Part shown: one piece after another, positions 7,515 through 16,320 of the stretch | Layout: each line of letters begins with the position of its first letter | How positions within the stretch are numbered: position 1 is the first letter of the stretch | Source of the DNA: Actinomadura sp. NAK00032 | Lineage (GTDB): Bacteria; Actinomycetota; Actinomycetes; Streptosporangiales; Streptosporangiaceae | Length of the DNA: 64,000 nt | NCBI RefSeq assembly: GCF_013364275.1 | Contig: NZ_CP054932.1 | Location: 6,882,001-6,946,000 of the forward strand | Direction of reading: 5' to 3' | Made by a program: the position numbers and the translations under genes | The notes under the pieces: model-generated | What the model saw: the letters and a program-made list of their open reading frames with translations, nothing else | The model's database searches: none | Told to the model about the DNA's origin: nothing

Positions 7515-8174
7515 TCAGGTGCCGGCGTCGGGACGGTCGTCGCTGAGGACGGGTTCGGGCAGGGTGCCGGCGTTGTGCTCGGCAAGCCGCCAGCCGCCGT
7601 CGCGCATCTCGGTGATGACGGACCAGCAGCAGTTGGACAGGCCGCCGAGCCGCTCCCAGGTCTCCTCGGGGAGCCCGAGGAGGTGGGACATGCCGAGGCG
7701 CAGGGCGGCGCCGTGCGAGGCGACGACGAGCTGGCCGGTGGGCGGCAGCTCGTCGAGGGCGCGTTCGAGGGCGGCGCCGACGCGCTTGGCGACCTGGGCG
7801 CTGGTCTCCCCGCCGGGCGGCTGCCAGGCGGCGTGCTCGGCCGGGTAGCGCTCGCGGATCTCGCGGGAGGTGAGGCCCTCCCAGGCGCCGCCGTCGCGCT
7901 CGATGAGGTCCCGGTCGTAGCGGACGGGGAGTCCGGTGATGTCGGCGAGGGCCTGGGCGGTGTCGGCGGCGCGGCGCAGCGGTGAGGCGAGCAGGGCGGT
8001 GGGGCGCAGCCCGGCGAGGAGCCGGGCGGCGCGCTGGGCCTGCTGGACGCCGGTCTCGTCGAGCGGGATGTCGGTCTTGCCCTGGAAGCGGCGTTCGACG
8101 TTCCACGCGGTCTGGCCGTGCCGCCACAGGACGAGCCGCCGTTTGCCGGGCTCGCGGGTGCGGGTGTCACTCAC
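7515..8174 (-). CDS. Histidine phosphatase, GpgP-like (glucosyl-3-phosphoglycerate phosphatase candidate)
   Basis: A 219-residue phosphoglycerate-mutase-fold phosphatase. The catalytic LWRHGQTAWN (RHG) is near the N-terminus, with SPLRRAADTA, the general-acid region IERDGGAWEG and the second His in VVASHGAALR. The preferred start is the GTG at 8174, preceded by GGGAG and overlapping the rsfS stop by 8 nt; a GTG six codons upstream is possible. The order nadD-rsfS-phosphatase is that of M. tuberculosis Rv2421c-Rv2420c-Rv2419c, and Rv2419c is GpgP, which dephosphorylates glucosyl-3-phosphoglycerate in methylglucose lipopolysaccharide synthesis. Synteny supports the same role here, but other substrates are possible. 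Confidence 0.85.
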   Translation of the reverse strand: MSDTRTREPGKRRLVLWRHGQTAWNVERRFQGKTDIPLDETGVQQAQRAARLLAGLRPTALLASPLRRAADTAQALADITGLPVRYDRDLIERDGGAWEGLTSREIRERYPAEHAAWQPPGGETSAQVAKRVGAALERALDELPPTGQLVVASHGAALRLGMSHLLGLPEETWERLGGLSNCCWSVITEMRDGGWRLAEHNAGTLPEPVLSDDRPDAGT

Positions 8175-8574
8175 TCGGGCTCCCGACGGCACGGGCGCGC
8201 TGGTGGGCGGTCACGTCCTCCGGCAGGTCCATGAGGGGGCAGTCTTTCCACAGGCGTTCGAGGGCGTAGTACATGCGGTCCTCTTCGTGCTGGATGTGCA
8301 CGATGATGTCGGCGTAGTCCAGCAGGACCCACCTGCCCTCACGCTCGCCCTCGCGCCGGACGGGCTTGGCGTCCGCCTCTTCGCGCAGGCGCCTTTCGAC
8401 TTCGTCCACGATGGCGCGGACCTGCCGGTCGCTGGGGGCGGAGCAGAGCACGAACGCGTCGGTGATGACGAGCTGCTCGCTCACGTCGTAGGCAAGAATG
8501 TCGTCGGCCAGCTTGTCGCCCGCCGCCTCGGCGGCGATCCGGACGAGCTCTGCCGCCCTCTCGGATGCGGTCAC
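8167..8574 (-). CDS. rsfS: Ribosome silencing factor RsfS
   Basis: A 135-residue RsfS/Iojap protein. It binds ribosomal protein L14 on the 50S subunit and blocks subunit joining when nutrients are short. Family hallmarks are LADDILAYDVSEQLVITDAFVLCSAPSDRQVRAIVDEV, then GRWVLLDYADIIVHIQHEEDRMYYALERLWKDCP. It lies downstream of nadD in the conserved actinobacterial order. Translational overlap ties it to the phosphatase gene after it. A 316-nt hairpin-rich gap separates it from nadD, so its transcription may be partly independent. Confidence 0.95.
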   Translation of the reverse strand: MTASERAAELVRIAAEAAGDKLADDILAYDVSEQLVITDAFVLCSAPSDRQVRAIVDEVERRLREEADAKPVRREGEREGRWVLLDYADIIVHIQHEEDRMYYALERLWKDCPLMDLPEDVTAHQRARAVGSPSE

Positions 8575-8656
8575 GATGCGCTCGCGATCCTCCCTGTAGG
8601 GGTCGTCTCCGTTGACACCCTCTCACGTGCCACGGACATCAGTACTCTCTGTTTAC

Positions 8657-8820
8657 CCAGGGGGGCGACCCCCTGGAACCCCCGTCACGGTCGAGAGGCC
8701 GTTTCACGAGCCGCTGGCGCGTCTCGGGAAACGGCCTCTCGACCGGCGGGCCGGGCGGCCTCCGGGCGCTGGAGCGCCCTCCGGCCGCCCGACCCGTGGG
8801 TCGGGGGGCTGGGGTTCAAC
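8657..8820. repeat. Nested inverted-repeat cluster filling the nadD-rsfS gap
   Basis: The 316-nt stretch 8575-8890 has no gene. It holds four hairpins in a row: ccaggggg / ccccctgg (8657-8676); a perfect 16-bp pair, arm ggtcgagaggccgttt (8689-8704 with 8729-8744); a nested pair cgggcggcc / ggccgcccg (8752-8760 with 8783-8791) around gggcgct / agcgccc (8764-8770 with 8773-8779); and ggggtt / aacccc (8811-8816 with 8818-8823). The first matches the dispersed G/C-run family. Confidence 0.75.
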
Positions 8821-8890
8821 CCCACGTGGAGAGGCTCAAACCCCGCGAGGGGGTGGGCCGGGTAGGCGCCACGCCCCTCGGATAACACAA

Positions 8891-9478
8891 CTAGTACAAG
8901 CTCCGTTTGTTTATGTATTGGACTATGCCGTCTGGGACCAGGTACCAGATCGGTTCGCCTGCCTGGACGCGTTCGCGGCATTCGGTGGAGGAGATGGACA
9001 GGGCCGGTACCTCCATGAGGGAGACGCGCCCGTTGGGGAGGCCGGGGTCGGCGAGGCGGTGGCCGGGGCGGGTGACGCCGATGAAGTGGGCGAGTTCGAA
9101 CAACTCGTCGGTGTCGTGCCAGGTGAGCATCTTCTCCAGCGCGTCGGCGCCGGTGATGAAGAACAGGTCGGTGCCGGGGCCCTGGATGTCGCGCATCTCG
9201 CGGAGGGTGTCGACCGTGTAGGTGGGGCCGGGCCGGTCGATGTCGATGCGGCTGACGGAGAAGCGCGGGTTGGACGCGGTCGCGATGACGGCCATGAGGT
9301 AGCGGTCCTCGGCGGGGGTGACGTCGCGGCCCTCCTTGTGGGACGAGAGGCCGGTGGGCACGAACACGACCTCGTCGAGCGAGAAGAAGTGCGCGACCTC
9401 GCTCGCGGCCACGAGGTGCCCGTGGTGGATGGGGTCGAAGGTGCCGCCCATCACACCCAGCCGCCGCTTTTGCGTCAT
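8891..9478 (-). CDS. nadD: Nicotinate-nucleotide adenylyltransferase
   Basis: A 195-residue nucleotidyltransferase that makes nicotinate adenine dinucleotide from nicotinate mononucleotide and ATP in NAD synthesis. Motif GGTFDPIHHGHLVAA (T/HxGH) is at residues 11-25, FVPTGLSSHK follows, and the C-terminal ISSTECRERV (ISSTxxR) is intact. The ATG at 9478 gives the usual MTQKRRLGVMGGTFDP start. It leads the nadD-rsfS-phosphatase group, 53 nt after the CoA-ligase gene on the same strand. Confidence 0.95.
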   Translation of the reverse strand: MTQKRRLGVMGGTFDPIHHGHLVAASEVAHFFSLDEVVFVPTGLSSHKEGRDVTPAEDRYLMAVIATASNPRFSVSRIDIDRPGPTYTVDTLREMRDIQGPGTDLFFITGADALEKMLTWHDTDELFELAHFIGVTRPGHRLADPGLPNGRVSLMEVPALSISSTECRERVQAGEPIWYLVPDGIVQYINKRSLY

Positions 9479-9531
9479 GGCGACGAGAATAGCCAGCCGG
9501 GCCGGTGCCCGGAACGTCCGGCCCCCCGGCG

Positions 9532-10818
9532 TCAGCTCAGGCCGGGGATCGGCGGGTGGCCGTCGTCCCAGGTCACGACGCGGACGGCCTTGCCGACCTC
9601 GGTTCGCGGCACGGTGCCGCCGGGCAGCACGAACACCTCGGCGGCGAGCCCGAGCGTCTCGCGCAGCGCGTGGACGAGGTCGGCCCCCGGGTCGCCGGAC
9701 AGGGCCTCGCAGGCGACGAGGAGCCGCGCGGACGGGCTGCGCCGGTCGACGACGAGCTGGTAGTGCGGCCGGACGAGCCCGGAGCCGAGCAGGACCCGCT
9801 CGACCTCGCTCGGGTACACGTTCACGCCCCGCACGACGATCATGTCGTCCACCCGTCCGAGGACCTTGCTCATCCGGACGAGGGTCCGGCCGCAGGCGCA
9901 TTCGCCGCGCGTCAGGGACGCGATGTCGCCGGTCCGGTACCGCAGCAGCGGCAGCGCCTGCTTGGTCGGGGTGGTGAAGACGAGTTCGCCGGGCGTGCCG
10001 TCGGCGACGGGTTCGCCGGTGGCCGGGTCGACGGCCTCGACGATGAAGTGGTCCTCGTTGACGTGCAGGCCGTCCTGTTCGAGGCACTCGGTGGCGACGC
10101 CGGGCCCGATGACCTCGGACAGGCCGTAGACGTCCATCGCCTTGATCGGCAGGACGGCCTCGATGGCGGCGCGCAGCTCCTCCGACCAGGGCTCGGCGCC
10201 GAACAGCCCGGCCGTCAGCGCGGGGAGCTCGACGCCGGCCTCGGCGACGGCCTCGCCGAGCCGCAGCGCGTACGCGGGGGTGCAGGTCAGGATGTCGGCG
10301 CGCAGGTCGGCGAGCATCCGCACCTGCCGGTCGGTCATGCCGCCCGACATCGGCACGACGGTCGCGCCGAGCGCGACGGCGCCCTGGTGGATGCCGATGC
10401 CGCCGGTGAACAGCCCGTACCCGTAGGCGTTGTGGACGATGCTCCCGGGCGACGCCCCGGCGCACGACAGGGAGCGCGCGCACATCGCCGCCCACAGGTC
10501 GAGGTCGCCCCTGGTGTAGGCGACGAGGGTCGGGCGCCCGCGCGTCCCGCTGGAGCCGTGCACGGCGGCGACCTGGTCCCGCGGGACGGCGAGCATCCCG
10601 AACGGGTAGCCGTCCCAGAGGTCCTGCTTGGTGGTGAACGGCAGGTCGCGGAGGCCGGCGAGCGTCACGTCGGAGCCGCCGGTGACGCCGGCGTCCTTCA
10701 GCCGGCGACCCTGCACGCCGCCGGCGGCGAGGAGCCGGTCGACCAGCCCCCACAGCCGGTGCCGCTGCAGCGCGGCCCGCTCGTCCACCGACATCGCCTC
10801 GGCCTTGGGGTCGAACAT
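9532..10818 (-). CDS. Phenylacetate-CoA ligase-like adenylate-forming enzyme
   Basis: A 428-residue PaaK-type acyl-CoA ligase, close to the family's usual 430-440. Motifs are the P-loop HGSSGTRGRPT, the FGAEPWSEELR and YGLSEVIGPGV core motifs, the C-terminal hinge YRTGDIASL and the VNVYPSEVERVL segment. A cysteine pair (CACGRT) is typical of the family. It would activate an aromatic acid, possibly phenylacetate, to its CoA thioester. No other paa genes are near, so the substrate is open. The start is ATG at 10818 behind a strong GGGAGG. It sits between nadD and a tnpB element and is probably a lineage-specific insertion in the core block. Confidence 0.85.
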   Translation of the reverse strand: MFDPKAEAMSVDERAALQRHRLWGLVDRLLAAGGVQGRRLKDAGVTGGSDVTLAGLRDLPFTTKQDLWDGYPFGMLAVPRDQVAAVHGSSGTRGRPTLVAYTRGDLDLWAAMCARSLSCAGASPGSIVHNAYGYGLFTGGIGIHQGAVALGATVVPMSGGMTDRQVRMLADLRADILTCTPAYALRLGEAVAEAGVELPALTAGLFGAEPWSEELRAAIEAVLPIKAMDVYGLSEVIGPGVATECLEQDGLHVNEDHFIVEAVDPATGEPVADGTPGELVFTTPTKQALPLLRYRTGDIASLTRGECACGRTLVRMSKVLGRVDDMIVVRGVNVYPSEVERVLLGSGLVRPHYQLVVDRRSPSARLLVACEALSGDPGADLVHALRETLGLAAEVFVLPGGTVPRTEVGKAVRVVTWDDGHPPIPGLS

Positions 10819-10899
10819 GGCTGCCTCCCGGGCGCGGCCGGACCCGGCAGGCGGTCCCCGGCGTGGAACCCTGCCGCCCGACCGTTCGTCGGAACTACC

Positions 10900-12030
10900 A
10901 TGCCAGACTTGGCTTCTCCTCTGTTGAAGGGAGATTCCTGCTTCATCGCCGATCGCCCGCTCGGAAAGAAGTCTCCCGTTGAGGTCTGATATCGGCTCCA
11001 CAGGCGTTTCGCCTCTCCGCCAGCCCGACGGCGAGGATGTTACGGGCCGCGTTGACGTCCCGATCGTGTTCCGCTCCGCATCCGCACGTCCATTTGCGCA
11101 CGTCCAAAGGCATGTCCTGCCGAACGGTGCCGCAGGACGAGCAGCGTTCGGACGAGGGGAACCAGCGGTCCACGACGATCAACTCACGTCCGTACCAGGC
11201 GCATTTGCACTCAAGCATCGACCTCGTTTCTCGCCAGGCGGCGTCCGCGATGGCGCGAGCGAGACGATGATTGCGGACCATTCCGCCGACGTTGAGATCC
11301 TCGATGACGACCGCTTGGTTCTCGCGGACGAGACGAGTCGTGAGCTTGTGCAAGTGATCACGCCGCCGATCGGCGATGTGGGCGTGGACCCGGGCCAGCC
11401 GGAGCCTGGCCTTGGCATGGTTGGCCGACCCGGGCTGCTTTCTGGACAGCGCACGCTGTGTCGGCGGCAAGGGCCGCACGGTGACATGGCACAGAAGGCG
11501 GACGAACCACCGGTCGGCGGCATCTCGCGACACCGTCACCGTGGAGGGCTCCGCCCCCTCCGGCAACGGACGCGACCACACGATCCGCAACGGCGACCTC
11601 ATCTTGGCCAGGTTCAGTCGGCCGTCGCAGTACGTGAAGGCCGATCGCGTGGACTCGGCAGACGCACGGGATCGCCTGCGCGATTCGAACCGCGGTCGCC
11701 TGGCTCGTCCGGCAAGGAAATTGCCGGCGGCTGTCTGCAGATGACGCAGCGCCTGTTGCAGCGGCACGCACGAGACGTCCCTCAAGAAGGAGAGCTCGTC
11801 CTTCTTCTTCCAGGCGGTGAGCAACGCGGACGTTTCGCCATAGGTCAGCGGACGCCCGTCCTGGAGAGCCCGGATGCGTGCCTCCAGGGCCATGTTGTAG
11901 ACCAGACGTACACAGCCGAAAGTGCGGCCCAACTGCTCGGCCTGCTCCGACGTCGGGTAGAAGCGGTATCGGAAGGTCTTCTGGACACGCTGCGTCACGA
12001 GTCGCACACTATCCGAACATATGATCGAGA
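10900..12030 (-). mobile_element. IS200/IS605-group element carrying only a tnpB-like gene; ends approximate
   Basis: The tnpB-like gene stands alone with no tnpA, as in IS1341-type elements. It interrupts the space between the CoA-ligase gene and the M48 protease gene. Terminal hairpins and target sites could not be fixed by eye, so both ends are estimates. The right end should lie just beyond the tnpB stop (10943), and the left end just upstream of the GTG at 11998. Confidence 0.5.
10943..11998 (-). CDS. TnpB-like protein lacking the RuvC-I segment (probably nuclease-dead)
   Basis: A 351-residue OrfB/TnpB homologue starting at GTG (VTQRVQKTFRYRFYPTSEQAEQL). TnpB is an RNA-guided nuclease whose RuvC site needs Asp (RuvC-I), Glu (II) and Asp (III). 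Here RuvC-II (VVIEDLNVGGMVRN) and RuvC-III (DRDVNAARN) remain, and the zinc ribbon CSSC ... CGCG is present. The expected RuvC-I block (the GxDxG region and the following helix, roughly 40 residues) is missing: VTVRPLPPT runs directly into QRALSRKQPGSA. The frame stays open, so this is a clean in-frame deletion. At the C-terminus a typical TnpB tail (KQESPFNRGEA) lies in another frame just after the stop, which suggests a second lesion. It is either a decaying gene or an RNA-guided binder without cleavage. Confidence 0.85.
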   Translation of the reverse strand: MTQRVQKTFRYRFYPTSEQAEQLGRTFGCVRLVYNMALEARIRALQDGRPLTYGETSALLTAWKKKDELSFLRDVSCVPLQQALRHLQTAAGNFLAGRARRPRFESRRRSRASAESTRSAFTYCDGRLNLAKMRSPLRIVWSRPLPEGAEPSTVTVSRDAADRWFVRLLCHVTVRPLPPTQRALSRKQPGSANHAKARLRLARVHAHIADRRRDHLHKLTTRLVRENQAVVIEDLNVGGMVRNHRLARAIADAAWRETRSMLECKCAWYGRELIVVDRWFPSSERCSSCGTVRQDMPLDVRKWTCGCGAEHDRDVNAARNILAVGLAERRNACGADIRPQRETSFRAGDRR

Positions 12031-12137
12031 ACAGGCCGTTTCCCCGTTCTCTCTCGTCCGGAGCCGCGGTGGCACGGCGCCGCCGCCGGGCCCGGCCCGC
12101 CCGCAGACCGGGCTTCGCACCCTTCAGGAGGTCAGAC

Positions 12138-13169
12138 ATGACGGAGAACACACCGGATCGAGCGCGGACGCGGTTCCCGGGGATCAGTTCCCGGGCCTAT
12201 GAGCACCCGGCGGACCGATCGGCGCTGGTGGCGCTGCGTTCGCTCTCGGGGTTCGACGTCGTGCTCCGCAAGATGTCGGGGCTGATCAACGAGCGGTCGC
12301 TGCGGCTGATGTTCCTCGGCGGGACGGTGCGGGTCGGTGAGGACCAGTTCCGCCACATCCACGACATGGTGCGCGACGCCTGCTACATCCTGGACATGCC
12401 GGAGGTGCCGGAGCTGTTCGTCCGGCAGGACCCGACGCCGAACGCGATGGCGCTCGGCTCCGACCACCCGTTCATCGTGCTGAACACCGGGCTGATCGAC
12501 CTGCTGGACGACGAGGAGCTGCGGTTCGTCATCGGGCACGAGGTCGGGCACATCCTGTCCGGGCACGCGGTCTACCAGACGATGATGCAGATCCTGCTGC
12601 AGCTCGGGTCGCGGCTGGCGTGGCTGCCGCTCGGCAACGTCGGCATCGCGGCGATCATCATCGGGCTGCGGGAGTGGTTCCGCAAGGCGGAGCTGTCCTC
12701 GGACCGGGCGGGGCTGCTCGCCGGGCAGGACGTGGACGCGGCGAAGCGGGTCAACATGAAGCTCGCGGGCGGGGTCCGGCTCGGCGAGATGAGCGCGGAG
12801 GCGTTCCTGCAGCAGGCGCGCGAGTACGACGCGGCCGGCGATGTGCGGGACGGGATCCTGAAGTTCCTGAACCTGCTCGGGCAGTCGCACCCGTTCGCGG
12901 TGATCCGGTTCGCCGAGATCGACCGGTGGGCGCGCGGCGGCGAGTACGAGCGGATCCTCGCCGGGGACTACCCGCGCCGGGACGAGGACGAGAGCGCGTC
13001 CGTCCGGAACGAGATCAAGGACGCGGCGCGCTCCTACCGGGAGTCGTGGGAGCGGACCGCCGACCCGTTCGTGGGCAAGGTCCGCGACGTGGCGGACGCG
13101 GCGGCGGGCGCCGCCGGCGGGCTGTTCGACCGGATCACCCGCCGCGACAACGGGCCGACGGGCCGGTAG
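12138..13169 (+). CDS. M48-family zinc metallopeptidase
   Basis: A 343-residue protein with the zinc-binding HEVGH in FVIGHEVGHILSGH and the downstream third-ligand Glu in RKAELSSDRAGLLA, the usual M48 (HtpX/Ste24-like) arrangement. A hydrophobic segment lies between them (RLAWLPLGNVGIAAIIIGL). The C-terminal 60 residues are charged and then Ala/Gly-rich. Such proteins are usually membrane-associated proteases acting in protein quality control. The start is ATG at 12138 with AGGAGG 7 nt upstream. It stands alone, diverging from the tnpB element and ending at a shared hairpin. Confidence 0.9.
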   Translation: MTENTPDRARTRFPGISSRAYEHPADRSALVALRSLSGFDVVLRKMSGLINERSLRLMFLGGTVRVGEDQFRHIHDMVRDACYILDMPEVPELFVRQDPTPNAMALGSDHPFIVLNTGLIDLLDDEELRFVIGHEVGHILSGHAVYQTMMQILLQLGSRLAWLPLGNVGIAAIIIGLREWFRKAELSSDRAGLLAGQDVDAAKRVNMKLAGGVRLGEMSAEAFLQQAREYDAAGDVRDGILKFLNLLGQSHPFAVIRFAEIDRWARGGEYERILAGDYPRRDEDESASVRNEIKDAARSYRESWERTADPFVGKVRDVADAAAGAAGGLFDRITRRDNGPTGR

Positions 13170-13177
13170 CCGGGCTT

Positions 13178-13206
13178 GGGCCGCCGCGACACGGACGCGG
13201 CGGCCC
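13178..13206. terminator. Hairpin terminator between convergent genes
   Basis: A perfect 11-bp stem gggccgccgcg / cgcggcggccc with a 7-nt loop, lying between the M48 stop (13169) and the stop of the opposing phosphoesterase gene (13212). Confidence 0.75.
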
Positions 13207-13211
13207 TCCTC

Positions 13212-14966
13212 TCAGAACGGGGCCGGGACGAGCAGTTCGACGTTGCGGTCGGCGGTCTCGCCGCGGCGGTCGGAGTCGCGGTCCTGCCAGTCGTTGCCCG
13301 CCAGCTCGCGCGACAGCGACGCCAGCCGGACGGGGTCGGTGAGGCGGCCGCCGTAGGAGGCCGGCCCGGCGGAGTCGAGGATCGTCGCGAAGACCGACAG
13401 GGTGCCGTCGCCGTTGTCGGCGAGTTCGATGATGCGGCTCTGCTGCGGGAAGTCGATGTGCGCGGCCGTGTTCACCTCCCAGAACCCTCCCGAGCCCTCG
13501 CGGGCGTGCGGGATGACCTGGTTGCGGTGCGTGTGGCCGTTCACCCACAGGATGACGTTCGGGTAGCGCAGGAGCAGCGCCCGCACTTCGTCGCCCAGGA
13601 CGCGGTCGCCGCCGAGCGGGTTCTCCAGCGAGCCGATCGGGTGGTGGCTGAACAGCACGAAGAGCCGGTCCTTCACGTTGCTCTTCACGACCGTGCCGTC
13701 CTCGGAGTAGTAGCGGCTGCTGCCCGCCTTGAGCTGCGCCTCCAGCCAGGCGAACTGCTTCTTGTCGAGGGAGCCCTCGGAGTAGCCGTTCGGGTTGACG
13801 GTGTCGAGGACGAGGCCGCGCACCACGCCCTGGTCGAAGGCGTAGTAGGCCGTCCCCTCCAGGAGGTTGGCGGTGGTGAAGCCGTGGCCGCGCAGGGACG
13901 CCGAGGTCGTGAAGTGCTCGGCGACGACCTCCCGGCGCGACAGCATCCGCCGGTTCCAGTCGGGCGTCACGGGGCGGAACAGGCCGCCCGCGCCGCCCTG
14001 CTCGCGGCTGAGCCGGACGAGTTCCGCGGCGTCGGCGTTCTTGATCATGCGGGCGAGCCGCTCGGCCTGGCCGTCGTCCGCCGGGGCGCCGATCTTGATG
14101 CCGCCGGTGGCGAGGCCGGAGACCAGCGGGTTCACCGGCAGGTTGCCCTGGATGAGGCCGTCGTGGTTGCCGAACGCGGCGAGCCACGGCATGGTCAGCC
14201 CGGTCGCCTGGAACGGCCGGCGGGCGGCGTCGATCAGCCCCCGCACGCGCGGGAAGCCGTACTTGGCGTACCCCACGTCGGGCTGGGCGCCGGGCGGCGC
14301 GCCCTCGGGGTGCCAGTACGCCCGGTCGTAGGACGTCCAGTCCATGACGCCCTCGTACCGGTTCGGGTCGCCGGAGTCGGGGCGGACGCGGCCGCCGTCC
14401 AGCAGGTCGATGATCCAGCGGATCTCGTTGTACTGGACGTTGTCGGCGGCGTCGCCGGTGTTGATGGTGAACGCCAGCCCGAGGCCGGTCGCCGGGCCGC
14501 GGCCGACCCCGTTCACCGCCTGCACCATCGCCTCGGCGACCTGCGTGGACAGGATCTCCTGGGGCCGCCATCCGCCCTCGGGGAAGCCGCCCACCAGGTC
14601 CCGGATCCGGTCGATGAACTCGACCCGGGCCGGGGACTGCGCGTCGATGACGTGCACGTCGGTGAGGTGCCCGAACGCCAGGACGCCGCGGCGGGTCGCG
14701 GCGCGCCGGGCGGCGGCGGTGCCGCCGAGGTCGCGGCGCAGCAGGTGCGGCTCCCCCGGCCCGGTGATCACCGGCCGGTAGCCGCCGGCGCCCGCCGCGC
14801 CGAGCACGTACGTGCGGTCGAGGGTGGTGCCGGCGGCGGGGCCGGCGAGGGCGGGCGCGGCAGCGGCGGCGGGACGCGCGGGGAACGCGGCCAGCCCGGT
14901 CGAGGCGATGCCCGCGCCGAGGGCGGCGCCCTTCAGCACGCGGCGGCGGCTGTACTCACGAGTCAC
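13212..14966 (-). CDS. Tat-exported metallophosphoesterase, TIGR03767 type
   Basis: A 584-residue protein beginning with a twin-arginine signal (EYSRRRVLKGAALGAG), so it is exported folded. The calcineurin-like phosphoesterase motifs follow in order: GHLTDVHVIDAQ, INTGDAADNVQ, AFGNHDGLIQGN, FSHHPIGSL and WVNGHTHRNQ. This order and the length match the actinobacterial TIGR03767 (PPA1498-like) family, whose substrate is not established. The start is GTG at 14966. It is monocistronic and convergent with the M48 gene. A phosphodiesterase or phosphatase scavenging outside the membrane is the reasonable inference. Confidence 0.9.
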   Translation of the reverse strand: MTREYSRRRVLKGAALGAGIASTGLAAFPARPAAAAAPALAGPAAGTTLDRTYVLGAAGAGGYRPVITGPGEPHLLRRDLGGTAAARRAATRRGVLAFGHLTDVHVIDAQSPARVEFIDRIRDLVGGFPEGGWRPQEILSTQVAEAMVQAVNGVGRGPATGLGLAFTINTGDAADNVQYNEIRWIIDLLDGGRVRPDSGDPNRYEGVMDWTSYDRAYWHPEGAPPGAQPDVGYAKYGFPRVRGLIDAARRPFQATGLTMPWLAAFGNHDGLIQGNLPVNPLVSGLATGGIKIGAPADDGQAERLARMIKNADAAELVRLSREQGGAGGLFRPVTPDWNRRMLSRREVVAEHFTTSASLRGHGFTTANLLEGTAYYAFDQGVVRGLVLDTVNPNGYSEGSLDKKQFAWLEAQLKAGSSRYYSEDGTVVKSNVKDRLFVLFSHHPIGSLENPLGGDRVLGDEVRALLLRYPNVILWVNGHTHRNQVIPHAREGSGGFWEVNTAAHIDFPQQSRIIELADNGDGTLSVFATILDSAGPASYGGRLTDPVRLASLSRELAGNDWQDRDSDRRGETADRNVELLVPAPF

Positions 14967-15030
14967 AATCGTGAATCAGACCACAGCCTCAACGTGACAT
15001 CAATGGCAAAAACGTCACAACTTGGACGGG

Positions 15031-16293
15031 TCAGCCGCGGGTGTGGCCCTCACCGGTCACCACGTACTTCGTGGACGTCAGCTCCGGCAGCCCCATCGGG
15101 CCGCGCGCGTGCAGCTTCTGCGTCGAGATGCCGATCTCCGCGCCGAAGCCGAACTCCTCGCCGTCGGTGAAGCGCGTCGAGGCGTTCACCATCACGGCGG
15201 CCGAGTCGACGAGCGACACGAAGCGCTTCGCGGCCGGCTGGGACGCCGTCACGATCGCCTCGGTGTGCCCCGACCCGTACGTCCGGATGTGCGCGACCGC
15301 GTCCTCCAGGGAGTCGACCACGCGGGCGGCGATGTCCAGCGACAGGTACTCGGCGTACCAGTCGTCCTCGCCGGCCTCCACGACGTCGCCGCTGTAGGAG
15401 CGGATGCGGTCGTCACCGTGGACGGTGACCCCGGCGCCCTTGAGCGCCTCAAGCGCGCGCGGGACGAACGTGTCGGCGATGTCGGCGTGCACCAGGAAGG
15501 TCTCCGCCGCGTTGCACACCGACGGGCGCTGCGTCTTGGCGTTCAGCAGGATCTCGACGGCCATGTCCACGTCGGCGGCGGCGTCCACGTAGACGGCGCA
15601 GTTCCCGACGCCCGTCTCGATCACGGGGACGGTCGACTCCTCCACCACCGAGTTGATCAGCGACGCGCCGCCGCGCGGGATCAGCACGTCCACCAGGCCG
15701 CGCGCCCGCATCAGGTGCTTCACCGACTCGCGGGACGTCCCCGGCACCAGCTGCACCGCGTCGGCGGGGACCTCGGTGTCGGCGAGCGCGCCCTGCATCA
15801 CCTGGACCAGCACCGTGTTCGAGTCGTGCGCGGACGACGAGCCGCGCAGCATCGCCACGTTCCCGCTCTTCAGGCACAGCGCCGCGGCGTCCACCGTGAC
15901 GTTCGGGCGGCCCTCGTAGATCATCCCGACGACGCCGAGCGGCACCCGCACCTGCCGCAGCTCCAGGCCGTTCGGCAGCACGTTCCCGCGCACCGTCTCC
16001 CCCACCGGGTCGGGCAGCGCGGCGACCTGCCGGACCGCCTCGGCGATCGCGGCGATCCGCGCCTGCGACAGGCTCAGCCGGTCGACCATGTACTCGGAGG
16101 TGCCGTTCTCGCGCGCCCGCGCGACATCGACCTCGTTCGCCTTCACGATCTCCGGGGCCGCGGCGACCAGCGCGTCCGCGATCCGGTGCAGGGCCGCGTC
16201 CTTCGCCGCCCGCGGCAGCGGCGCCAGCCCGGCCGCCGCGTCCCTGGCGCGCCGCGCCACCCGCAGGAACTCCTCGCGCTCGCCGTCGCCCAT
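15031..16293 (-). CDS. proA: Glutamate-5-semialdehyde dehydrogenase (gamma-glutamyl phosphate reductase)
   Basis: A 420-residue enzyme that reduces gamma-glutamyl phosphate to glutamate semialdehyde with NADPH, the second step of proline synthesis. The catalytic Cys is about residue 260 in AKTQRPSVCNAAET. The conserved LGVVGMIYEGRPNVTVDAAALCLKSGN and the C-terminal GPMGLPELTSTKYVVTGEG are present. The ATG at 16293 is spaced 7 nt from GGGAG; the adjacent GTG at 16296 is possible. It lies directly after proB, with a 55-nt gap holding a G/C-run hairpin that might tune expression between the two. Confidence 0.97.
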   Translation of the reverse strand: MGDGEREEFLRVARRARDAAAGLAPLPRAAKDAALHRIADALVAAAPEIVKANEVDVARARENGTSEYMVDRLSLSQARIAAIAEAVRQVAALPDPVGETVRGNVLPNGLELRQVRVPLGVVGMIYEGRPNVTVDAAALCLKSGNVAMLRGSSSAHDSNTVLVQVMQGALADTEVPADAVQLVPGTSRESVKHLMRARGLVDVLIPRGGASLINSVVEESTVPVIETGVGNCAVYVDAAADVDMAVEILLNAKTQRPSVCNAAETFLVHADIADTFVPRALEALKGAGVTVHGDDRIRSYSGDVVEAGEDDWYAEYLSLDIAARVVDSLEDAVAHIRTYGSGHTEAIVTASQPAAKRFVSLVDSAAVMVNASTRFTDGEEFGFGAEIGISTQKLHARGPMGLPELTSTKYVVTGEGHTRG

Positions 16294-16320
16294 CACAACG
16301 CTCCCTCGTTCGAGTCGTGC

